A stretch of 45,655 nt of DNA from a virus, in the IMG/VR virus record IMGVR_UViG_3300009609_000031, positions 1-45,655 of that record; one strand, given 5' to 3'. The position numbers were made by a program, and so were the translations under genes. Of this stretch, positions 24,998 through 30,815 are shown one piece after another. The notes beneath the pieces were generated by a model. The model did no database searches and was not told where the DNA came from. It saw nothing but the letters and a program-made list of their open reading frames with translations. Position 1 is the first letter of the stretch, and each line of letters begins with the position of its first letter.

Positions 24998-26634
24998 CGC
25001 TTTCCCTTCTTCTTTTTCGCGTCCGCCTTCGGCTTCTTCTCTTCCTTCGGCGCGAGATCGCGGCGGATCTTCTTCGTGTCGACGCCGAGGTGCTTGGCGA
25101 GGCGTTCGAGGTGCTCGGCCTTGCCATAGTCCTGCGTCACGTCTTCGAGCACCGTTATGGCGAGCGCCAGCTGAGCGAGCTCCGCTTCGCTACGCTCTGC
25201 GAGCTGCGCGAGTATCCAGTTCTCTTGGTTGCCGTTCGGGGGCTTGTCCCAGCCCAAGACCTCACAGTCCTCGTCCTGTAGATAGATCTGCCCGAACGCG
25301 TGAAAGATCAGCGCCGTCGTGCCGTAGCGATCCAACTTCTTCGGTGCGGCCGCTACGACTGCACGGAAGATGGCGGCGCGCGCAGCGATCTCGCGCTTAC
25401 GATCCTGCTCGACTCGCTCGCGGTCGATCTCGCGCACCTCCTCGCGATCCTTGCCGACCTTGGCGGTGACGCCTTTGTCCTTCATGCGATCGCGGATGTC
25501 GTCGAGTTTGAACACCTTCTCGACGCGGCCGGTTTCTGGGTTCTGCAGCAGTACCTTCGGCGCGTCCTTGCCGGCGAGTTCCGCGTACGTGCGTTTCTTC
25601 GGATCGTCCAGACACTTGTCGCTCGGTCGGGCATACCCGTTGCGAAGCTGCTTGTGCGCACCGTCGCTGCCGTATGCGTACATGGTGTAACGAGAGTCGG
25701 GTAGGATCCGCTTCGCGGCATTGCCGCGGATGACTTCCGTGCCGTCGGCCTTCGCCTTGTCCAGCTCGCGTTTGACGTGCGCCGCTTTCTTCGCTTTGAA
25801 GCACGTCGGGTTCGTGCAGACGTCTGCACTCGTCACGTCGCCGAAGAGCTCGCGCGCATTGCCGCTACGCATCGGGCACGGGCCGCAGGCACCGGCGCTG
25901 GGGACCAGGGTTGCGTCGTCGCGCGGGAATGGCGCGGTCGAAAGCTTCAGCATGAATGTGTCATGGACGTACCGCTGGGCCTCGCGGTAGCTCATCCGGA
26001 GCCCGTCACCGTCCCAACGCTTCTCGGTGATTTGCTTGAGAGCCCGTTCCTGTTGATCGTCGCCCGGGATCCGGGCGATCAGCAGCGCCGTGGAGGGGTT
26101 CAGGTCGCCTTTGTAGAAGGCCTCGCGCGCCGCGGCGCAGAGGGCGAGCAGCTTGATACGTGCATACACGTAGCTGCGCGACTTGCCGAGTTTGCCCGGG
26201 AGCTCGTCGACGCTGTGCCCGTGCGTTTCAACGAGCTCGTGATAGCCCTCGGCCTCCTGCATCGGGTGGACGTCCTCGCGCTGCAGGTTCTCGATGAGCT
26301 GGACCTCGATGACCTCCTCGTCGGTGAGCTCAAGCACGACAGCCGGAATCGTCTCGCGCTTCGCGAGCTGCGATGCGAGGAAGCGCCGTTCGCCGGCGAC
26401 GATCTCGTAGTAGCCCGGGACGGTGACGCCGGCGGCCTTCTCGCCGTTCACCTTGCGAACGACTATCGGTTGCACGATGCCGCGTGCAGCGACGCTCTCG
26501 ACGAGCTCGTCGAGCTTGATCTTGTCGAAGTACTTCCGGCGCTGCGTTTGCGCTTCAGTCGTCGATGGACGTAGCTGCTCGAGCGGAAGAGAGCGAAACT
26601 CAACATCAACAGTGACGCGGGATTCGGTGTCCAT
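24994..26634 (-). CDS. ParB/RepB/Spo0J-family protein
   Basis: This 546-aa protein has an N-terminal ParB domain: 'QPIVVRKVNGEKAAGVTVPGYYEIVAGERRFLASQLA', with the GERR motif that binds CTP in ParB proteins, and 'EVIEVQLIENLQREDVHPMQEAEGYHELVE'. An HTH follows (GKLGKSRSYVYARIKLLAL). Around residues 255-290 there is a cysteine cluster ('CGPCPMRSGN', 'CTNPTCFKAKK'), probably a zinc site. The C-terminus is Lys-rich. It is much longer than a partition ParB and has no ParA partner here, so plasmid-type partition is unlikely. It starts 18 nt after the DGR target 1 stop. Confidence 0.82.
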   Translation of the reverse strand: MDTESRVTVDVEFRSLPLEQLRPSTTEAQTQRRKYFDKIKLDELVESVAARGIVQPIVVRKVNGEKAAGVTVPGYYEIVAGERRFLASQLAKRETIPAVVLELTDEEVIEVQLIENLQREDVHPMQEAEGYHELVETHGHSVDELPGKLGKSRSYVYARIKLLALCAAAREAFYKGDLNPSTALLIARIPGDDQQERALKQITEKRWDGDGLRMSYREAQRYVHDTFMLKLSTAPFPRDDATLVPSAGACGPCPMRSGNARELFGDVTSADVCTNPTCFKAKKAAHVKRELDKAKADGTEVIRGNAAKRILPDSRYTMYAYGSDGAHKQLRNGYARPSDKCLDDPKKRTYAELAGKDAPKVLLQNPETGRVEKVFKLDDIRDRMKDKGVTAKVGKDREEVREIDRERVEQDRKREIAARAAIFRAVVAAAPKKLDRYGTTALIFHAFGQIYLQDEDCEVLGWDKPPNGNQENWILAQLAERSEAELAQLALAITVLEDVTQDYGKAEHLERLAKHLGVDTKKIRRDLAPKEEKKPKADAKKKKGKR

Positions 26635-26652
26635 CAGTCTCTCCCCAATGGC

Positions 26653-27093
26653 CTATGACTGACGGGCGCGCACGGCGCGGACGAACCCGCCGTAGTAGCG
26701 GTAGCTCCAGCCCGCGCTGCCGTTGCAGAAGTAGACGTGCCACGCGCAATCGCCGGGCGAGGGCGCGTACGTCGTCGATGTCCAGAACCAATCGCTCGGG
26801 CAGTCTGGGAAGAACGTCACGTCGATCGCCGGCCGCTCCGTGCGCGTACGATCAGCGAGCAAGAACAGCTCCTCGACCGTCGGGATCCTCCATCCGCTCT
26901 TGCCCGCGACCTTCGATGCCTTGAGTTCCTTCGCGACTCTTTTCTCGGTTGCGGACTTCCAATCGTCGACGATCACCGGCTCGGCGGCCCACATGAGCTT
27001 CGTCTGCGTATCGAGCACCGCGACCCAGGCCTTCGCGGACGGCGTGAGTTGCTTGCCGTTCTCGCCGATCTTGATGAACCGAGCTGTCGTCAT
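26653..27093 (-). CDS. DGR target protein 1 (DUF1566/Lcl-type), contains VR1
   Basis: This 146-aa protein starts at ATG 27093, with GGGGGAGG just upstream and overlap with the preceding stop. Residues 65-146 have the DUF1566/Lcl C-terminal pattern ('GWRIPTVEELFLLAD', 'WFWTSTTYAPSPGDCAWHVYF', 'GGFVRAVRA'), a C-type-lectin-like fold used by many DGR target proteins. The last 35 codons before RAxQS come from VR1. There is no signal peptide or membrane segment, so it appears cytoplasmic or carried by another structure. It is a paralogue of the 29080 gene. Diversified residues are mainly the AAC-derived Tyr, Ser, His, Cys and Gly positions. Confidence 0.9.
   Translation of the reverse strand: MTTARFIKIGENGKQLTPSAKAWVAVLDTQTKLMWAAEPVIVDDWKSATEKRVAKELKASKVAGKSGWRIPTVEELFLLADRTRTERPAIDVTFFPDCPSDWFWTSTTYAPSPGDCAWHVYFCNGSAGWSYRYYGGFVRAVRARQS
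26662..26766 (-). repeat. DGR variable repeat 1 (VR1)
   Basis: Aligned to the TR (28469-28573), 13 of 105 positions differ. All 13 correspond to adenines in the coding-strand TR, and all 82 non-adenine positions are identical. In TR coordinates the changed positions are 28471, 28498, 28501, 28504, 28510, 28512, 28518, 28519, 28524, 28533, 28534, 28540 and 28546. Just beyond it (26650-26661) a 12-nt sequence shared with VR2 but not with the TR is the likely IMH (initiation of mutagenic homing). Confidence 0.95.
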
Positions 27094-27284
27094 GGGGCCT
27101 CCCCCGATTTCGTTGGTTGGTAAAGACACGACACGGCGTGCGATGCGCCGTTGTCCGGATCCGTTACGCGGCATGGATAGAGCTGCTCAAGCACGTTGGC
27201 GGCGAGCGCAATCGCATACATGACGAATGCGACGAACAGGCCGCCGGCGACGAGCCTAAGTGCCGAGAGGGCGCGCTCTCTCAT
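27090..27284 (-). CDS. Small membrane protein between RT and target 1
   Basis: This 64-aa protein starts at ATG 27284, overlapping the RT stop (ATGA), and its stop overlaps the target 1 start. Residues 8-33 form one membrane helix ('LVAGGLFVAFVMYAIALAANVLE'), followed by 'YPCRVTDP' and 'HAVSCLYQ', with two cysteines that could pair outside the membrane. It is not a usual DGR component. Its placement inside the cassette makes an accessory role possible, for example anchoring a target protein, but nothing shows this directly. Confidence 0.65.
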   Translation of the reverse strand: MRERALSALRLVAGGLFVAFVMYAIALAANVLEQLYPCRVTDPDNGASHAVSCLYQPTKSGEAP

Positions 27285-28630
27285 GCGGTGTGCTCCAGAA
27301 GCGGAAGAGACAACCGCCGGCCCTCACAGCGGTAGTCGATCGAGCGCGGCCGTAGTGCGGTGCCGAGCCACGGGAATTCGTCGTGTAAACGCTGCTCGAG
27401 CCGGCGGCTAGCGGCGTGGCGGAAGTGTCCGACGTAGCTCATCCAGACGGACTTCAGCTCGCGCAGCTGCCGCGGCGTAGCCCGAATCCCGCGGCGGCTC
27501 ACACAGCCGCGCTGCCACGCGGCGAGCTTTTCGCGTGCGTGCGTTACGACGCGCCGGCGCACGAGCCGATGCGTCGGTCGAATGATGTAGCCGAGGAAAT
27601 CGACGCCGGCGTCGAGCCGCTGCAGCTTGACCTCGGGCTTGAGCCGCAGCTGCAGGCGCTCCTCGAGGAAGCGCGCGATCTCCACCTGCCAGGCCACGAG
27701 TTGCCCGCGGGCGCGATGCACGAGCACGAAGTCGTCGACGTACCGGACATAGCGACGCGCCCGCAGCGCGTGCTTCACAAACTGATCGAGCTCGTTCAGA
27801 TAGACGTTTGCGAAGAACTGCGAGGAGAGGTTGCCGATAGAGATCCCGCAGTCTTGCGCGGCTTCGGCGAGCCGCTTGTGCGGCGGGACCGCGGCGAGCT
27901 CGGCCGGTGTGCCGATGTAGCGGACACCGTCGGCGATCGGTGAGCGCTCGAGCAGCGCTCGTACGGTGGCGCGCTCGACCAACGGAGCTGCCGTCCGAGC
28001 AAGGCGCGTGTCCAGTAGCCGGAGTAGCGTCGGCCGATGAATCGAGTTGAAGAAGTTGTGGACGTCGAGCTGCAGAAACCAGCCGCCGCCCTCGCCGGAT
28101 TCGACTTCGCAGCTGAAGCGCTGCAGTCGTTCGACGGCCGCGTGCGTGCCCCTGCCGCGGCGATTGCTGTAGGCGTCGTGAATGAAGATCGGCTCGTACA
28201 CACGCTCGCTCCGCGGCACGAGCCAGTGGTGAACAACGCGATCGCGGAACTCGGGCGCGTGTATCTCGCGCGCTTTTGGGAGTTGCGCGACGAAGCATGT
28301 CGGCGGCCCGGGCCGCCATGTGCCGGCGTTGAGCTCGGTCTGTAGCTCGAGCAAGTGGTCGAGCCAGTAGGCCTCGAACGCGAGCTGGCTCGCGCTCGGT
28401 TTCTTGCCACGGCGCGCCTCGCGCCAGGCAGCGTGGAGCTCGCGGAAGGAGACGGTGTCCGGACACTCACTGGCGCGCACGGCGCGGACGAACCCGCTGT
28501 TGTTGCGGTTGTTCCAGTTCGCGTTGCCGTTGTTGAAGTTGACGTTCCACGCGCAATCGCCGGGCGAGGGCGCTAACCCGCTCGCTTGCGACCCGGCCGT
28601 CCATCCGTCGCGGTAGGGCGGCTTCGTCAT
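27281..28630 (-). CDS. DGR reverse transcriptase with TR translated at its N-terminus
   Basis: ATG 28630 is chosen because it overlaps the avd stop (ATGA at 28627-28630), giving 449 aa. Residues 20-54 are the TR read in frame (an Asn-rich stretch from AAC codons). The RT proper follows: 'RPGPPTCFV', 'FRDRVVHHWLVP', motif A 'LQLDVHNFFNSI' (Asp189), the DGR-type motif 'ISIGNLSSQFFANVYLNELD' (GNLSSQ, 266-271), and the catalytic YVDD (297-300). It would copy the TR RNA with adenine-specific errors and drive replacement of VR. A GTG at 28480, at the end of the TR, is an alternative start giving 399 aa. Confidence 0.93.
   Translation of the reverse strand: MTKPPYRDGWTAGSQASGLAPSPGDCAWNVNFNNGNANWNNRNNSGFVRAVRASECPDTVSFRELHAAWREARRGKKPSASQLAFEAYWLDHLLELQTELNAGTWRPGPPTCFVAQLPKAREIHAPEFRDRVVHHWLVPRSERVYEPIFIHDAYSNRRGRGTHAAVERLQRFSCEVESGEGGGWFLQLDVHNFFNSIHRPTLLRLLDTRLARTAAPLVERATVRALLERSPIADGVRYIGTPAELAAVPPHKRLAEAAQDCGISIGNLSSQFFANVYLNELDQFVKHALRARRYVRYVDDFVLVHRARGQLVAWQVEIARFLEERLQLRLKPEVKLQRLDAGVDFLGYIIRPTHRLVRRRVVTHAREKLAAWQRGCVSRRGIRATPRQLRELKSVWMSYVGHFRHAASRRLEQRLHDEFPWLGTALRPRSIDYRCEGRRLSLPLLEHTA
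28469..28573 (-). repeat. DGR template repeat (TR)
   Basis: This 105-nt unit is matched by VR1 and VR2, and contains 23 adenines on the coding strand, most in AAC codons (Asn), the typical hypervariable design. Across the two VRs, 19 of 23 adenine positions are changed and none of the 82 other positions is. The 3' flank (28457-28468) differs from the 12 nt shared by VR1 and VR2, as expected for IMH* versus IMH. It lies inside the RT frame. Confidence 0.95.
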
Positions 28631-29061
28631 ACGTGAGCCTCGTGTGAGGCGGAGCGGGCACTCAGTATCTCGGCACGCCCGGCTTGGGCTGATCCCATCC
28701 GGTTCTGGCCGCTCGGACGCCGTAGCTGCTTCTGCCAGCCTCCACACTGCCGACCGAGGTCGGAAACGATCCGGACAAGAGCTTCGAACTGCGCGAAGCT
28801 CTTGAACGCTCGCACGTCCTTGGCGAGTTGGATCGTGAACTTGAGATCGTCGACGGCGAAGACTAGACGGCCCACCCAATCAGCGCGCGCGCCCTGGTCA
28901 CGCCACGCGCGATGTGCGCAGCGCGTGACAGTGCGTGCGATCGCACGGAGCTCGCCGCCGACCGCGTACTTGTGGTAGCGCGGGAAGCTGCGAACGATCT
29001 CCTCGAGCTCGCGGAGAACGCGACCCGCGAGTTGAACGATCGGTGGTGCCGATTGCGTCAT
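28627..29061 (-). CDS. avd: Avd, accessory variability determinant
   Basis: This 144-aa protein lies between target 2 and the RT, overlapping the RT start. It is all-helical and basic ('LAGRVLRELEEIVRSFPRYHKYAVGGELRAIARTVTRCAHRAWRD', 'WVGRLVFAVDDLKFTIQLAKDVRAFKSFAQFEALVRIVSDLGRQ'), matching the bAvd/S23-like four-helix bundle that forms a pentameric barrel and binds the RT and the TR RNA. The size is close to the usual 120-130 aa. The C-terminal 25 residues (after RRPSGQNR) look variable. Assignment is by motif and position together. Confidence 0.9.
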   Translation of the reverse strand: MTQSAPPIVQLAGRVLRELEEIVRSFPRYHKYAVGGELRAIARTVTRCAHRAWRDQGARADWVGRLVFAVDDLKFTIQLAKDVRAFKSFAQFEALVRIVSDLGRQCGGWQKQLRRPSGQNRMGSAQAGRAEILSARSASHEAHV

Positions 29062-29079
29062 CGCCCTAACCCGATGGGC

Positions 29080-29502
29080 CTATGACTGACTGGCGCGCAC
29101 GGCGCGGACGAACCCGCCGTTGAGGCGGTAGTCCCAGTTCGCGTCGCCGCTGTAGAAGTAGACGACCCACGCGCAAACGCCGGGCGAGGGCGCCGCCGGC
29201 GTCGACGTCCAATACCAATCGTCGGTCGGGCATTCGGTGAAGAACGCTGTGTCGATCGCCGGGTTGTAGCGCGTGTCGTCGACGAGCGTGAGGAGTTCCT
29301 TGCGCGTCGGCAGGCGACCGAGCAGACCGGCGATGGTCGTGCTCTTTGCGATCTCGTCGGCGTGCTGCCAACTCTTCGCCTTCGCAGCAGCCAAAGACCA
29401 GATGAGCTTGGTGTCGTTGTCGAGCACGGCCACCCATTCGGCGGCCTCGGCAGGGAGCTGAGCGCCGGCGGCGCCGATCTTCACGAAACGCGATGAGGTC
29501 AT
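29080..29502 (-). CDS. DGR target protein 2 (DUF1566/Lcl-type), contains VR2
   Basis: This 140-aa protein is first in the leftward operon, starting at ATG 29502 with GGAG upstream. It is a paralogue of target 1 along its whole length ('SSRFVKIGAAGAQLPAEAAEWVAVLDNDTKLIWS', 'LLGRLPTRKELLTLVDD', 'DWYWTSTPAAPSPGVCAWVVYFY', 'GGFVRAVRASQS'). The C-terminal part is the lectin-like fold displaying the variable residues. No signal peptide is seen from this start. Its promoter is the operator-covered PL-like promoter at 29551-29579. It ends 18 nt before avd. Confidence 0.9.
   Translation of the reverse strand: MTSSRFVKIGAAGAQLPAEAAEWVAVLDNDTKLIWSLAAAKAKSWQHADEIAKSTTIAGLLGRLPTRKELLTLVDDTRYNPAIDTAFFTECPTDDWYWTSTPAAPSPGVCAWVVYFYSGDANWDYRLNGGFVRAVRASQS
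29089..29193 (-). repeat. DGR variable repeat 2 (VR2)
   Basis: Aligned to the TR, 12 of 105 positions differ, all at coding-strand adenines of the TR (in TR coordinates 28498, 28503, 28504, 28510, 28513, 28525, 28530, 28534, 28540, 28545, 28546, 28557). The changes are not the same as those in VR1. The 12 nt immediately beyond (29077-29088) are identical to VR1's flank and differ from the TR's, so they are the likely IMH. Confidence 0.95.
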
Positions 29503-29528
29503 CGGTAGGTCTCCAGTGGATCCCAGGG

Positions 29529-29594
29529 GATAGGAATGGGCTGGAGTGTGAATATAGGAAAAGCCTATAAACAGGTCAATAGGCAAAACCTATA
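29529..29594 (-). promoter_or_regulatory. PL-like promoter with operators (OL)
   Basis: Reading leftward, TTGACC (29574-29579) and TATATT (29551-29556) are 17 nt apart, a near-consensus sigma-70 promoter for the DGR/int operon. Two palindromes overlie it: TATAGG-AAAAG-CCTATA at 29553-29569 (covering the -10 and spacer) and AATAGG-CAAAA-CCTATA at 29578-29594 (at the -35). A weaker site, GATAGG-AATGG-GCTGGA, lies at 29529-29545. Centres are 24-25 bp apart. The same site type occurs at the repressor/cro promoter, so both promoters should answer to the same repressor. Confidence 0.82.
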
Positions 29595-29638
29595 TTCTGG
29601 AGCCGGATGACCCCAGTGGCACGTTCTCGGGAAGGAAA

Positions 29639-30001
29639 CTACTTAGCCTGTTCGGTCTTGGCGCTGATGCCGTTCCACGGTCCGCCGTCGTTATAGATGA
29701 CGTCCGCGATGACCCCGCCGATCAGGACGTAGGTGTAGGACTTTCGGGTGAAGGGGCTGTCGGCGCTTGAGACAACATACATCCAGTGCTCGGCGTCGCC
29801 GACAGTGAGACGTTCCGCCGGGAGCCCGAGCTTCCGGATGAGCTCGTCCTGGGTGATGGTACCGAGGGGCAGCTCGCGGAAGTAGCGCTTCGGATTGGGC
29901 GCGAGCTTCAGGTCGAACGCCATCCCGTCGCCGCTGAGCAGCAGCGTGAAGACGGCGGCGCCGGCGAGCACGGAAGCTTTGTTCGGTTGTCGTCGTCGCA
30001 T
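29639..30001 (-). CDS. Secreted protein in the rexAB position
   Basis: This 120-aa protein lies between the repressor gene and the left operators, so it can be co-transcribed with the repressor in a lysogen. Residues 1-28 form a signal peptide (basic MRRRQPNK, hydrophobic core, cleavage near GMAF). The mature part ('LGTITQDELIRKLGLPAERLTVGDAEHWMYVV', 'YTYVLIGGVIADVIYND') has the alternating strand and helix pattern of small SmpA/BamE-like envelope proteins, but this is a weak match. A role in prophage-specific surface change or superinfection exclusion is inferred from position. The frame is open upstream to about 30150 without a usable start codon. Confidence 0.7.
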   Translation of the reverse strand: MRRRQPNKASVLAGAAVFTLLLSGDGMAFDLKLAPNPKRYFRELPLGTITQDELIRKLGLPAERLTVGDAEHWMYVVSSADSPFTRKSYTYVLIGGVIADVIYNDGGPWNGISAKTEQAK

Positions 30002-30114
30002 GCGTCGTAGAACCTCCGCTAGCAGACCAATGACTTGTCGAAGCTCCGCGGGCAGCCGCCCAAAGTCTTCGATCCTCCCTGCGCGCCACAGTAACTCGTC
30101 GATCTGGCGCGGAC

Positions 30115-30489
30115 TTATTTCCCTCGTTGTCGTGCTGCCCGCGTAGTAGGGTGGGCCTTAGCCTTTGCGAACCCGAGTATCTCACTACGGTCGTCCGCTG
30201 AGATGCGTCCCCACGCATCCCACAGCTCCCGCGCTGTCTTCTCCATGGGTGGCCCCGGGCGCTTCGGTCCACGCTCAGTGAGGATCCACTCCACGCATAC
30301 GTTCAGCTTTAGGCCGATCGCGATCGCGTTCGGCAGGCTTGGGCTGCCGCCGACTTTGTTCCAGCCGGATACGGAGCCTTGCTTGATCTCAATGACGGAC
30401 TCGACTTCTTTCTGCGTCCCTTCATAGCCGGCGTCGATGAGGGCTTCTTGAATGCGCTCCCACGCGGTGCGCTCTGGAAGTTTCGACAT
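30115..30489 (-). CDS. Prophage repressor (CI-like, HTH only)
   Basis: This 124-aa protein starts at ATG 30489 next to the right operators and is divergent from the Cro-like gene. Residues 10-70 form an HTH ('WERIQEALIDAGYEGTQKEVESVIEIKQGSVSGWNKVGGSPSLPNAIAIGLKLNV'). Residues 75-124 are a short helical tail ('ARELWDAWGRISADDRSEILGFAKAKA') without the Ser/Lys LexA-type peptidase. It therefore lacks the usual RecA-stimulated self-cleavage, and induction must work another way, for example through an antirepressor. It is expected to bind the TATAGG-N5-CCTATA sites. Confidence 0.8.
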   Translation of the reverse strand: MSKLPERTAWERIQEALIDAGYEGTQKEVESVIEIKQGSVSGWNKVGGSPSLPNAIAIGLKLNVCVEWILTERGPKRPGPPMEKTARELWDAWGRISADDRSEILGFAKAKAHPTTRAARQRGK

Positions 30490-30512
30490 CTGTCGATACT
30501 GCAACGGGATCG

Positions 30513-30555
30513 CATAGGTCTCGCCTGTTGACTCTGTATAGGAATGACCTATATT
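30513..30555 (+). promoter_or_regulatory. PR-like promoter and right operators (OR)
   Basis: TTGACT (30528-30533) and TATATT (30550-30555), 16 nt apart, form a strong rightward promoter. The palindrome TATAGG-AATGA-CCTATA (30537-30553) sits between and on the -10. A weaker copy, CATAGG-TCTCG-CCTGTT, lies at 30513-30529, 24 bp away centre to centre. The predicted transcript starts at about 30561-30563, so the GTG of the Cro-like gene at 30563 would be leaderless or nearly so. Confidence 0.8.
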
Positions 30556-30562
30556 TAGGTCC

Positions 30563-30757
30563 GTGGAAGCACTACGCGAGTTCATGACCGAGCGCGGCCT
30601 GACGCAGGCCGATCTCGCCAAAATGTTCAAAGTTTCACAGGCCACGGTCAGCGACTACCTCGCCGGTCGCATCACGCCTCGCAAGAAGCGCTTGCTGATG
30701 ATCAGCGAAAAGACCGGGCTTTCTGTCGACACGCTGCTGAAGGGACCTGCGCACTGA
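30563..30757 (+). CDS. Cro-like regulator
   Basis: This 64-aa protein starts at GTG 30563 directly downstream of the PR-like -10. It is a single HTH_3-type domain ('LREFMTERGLTQADLAKMFKVSQATVSDYLAGRITPRKKRLLMISEKTGL'). Size, orientation opposite to the repressor and location over the shared operators make it the Cro-type early switch protein. No Shine-Dalgarno precedes it, consistent with leaderless translation. Confidence 0.84.
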   Translation: MEALREFMTERGLTQADLAKMFKVSQATVSDYLAGRITPRKKRLLMISEKTGLSVDTLLKGPAH

Positions 30758-30815
30758 ATTGTTCGCTCTGGCAGTAAGGGCCGGCCGCTATTTGGCCGAA
30801 AGGGGATGTACGAAC

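Noticed and set aside
24994-26634. Plasmid-type partition system (phage-plasmid)
   Set aside because: There is no ParA-type ATPase partner and no parS-like repeat set was seen. An integrase and a tRNA attP are present instead.
27281-28879. RT as a retron, group II intron or abortive-infection RT
   Set aside because: The TR/VR pair with adenine-only changes and the avd neighbour identify a DGR. No msr/msd or intron RNA pattern was seen, and the motif GNLSSQ fits DGR RTs.
28627-29061. Avd as a 23S rRNA intervening-sequence protein
   Set aside because: The fold is related, but its location between a DGR target gene and the DGR RT, overlapping the RT start, makes avd the better call.
29559-29594. 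Toxin-antitoxin operator
   Set aside because: The same palindrome occurs at the repressor/cro promoter, and no toxin-antitoxin pair lies beside it. Prophage immunity operators explain it better.
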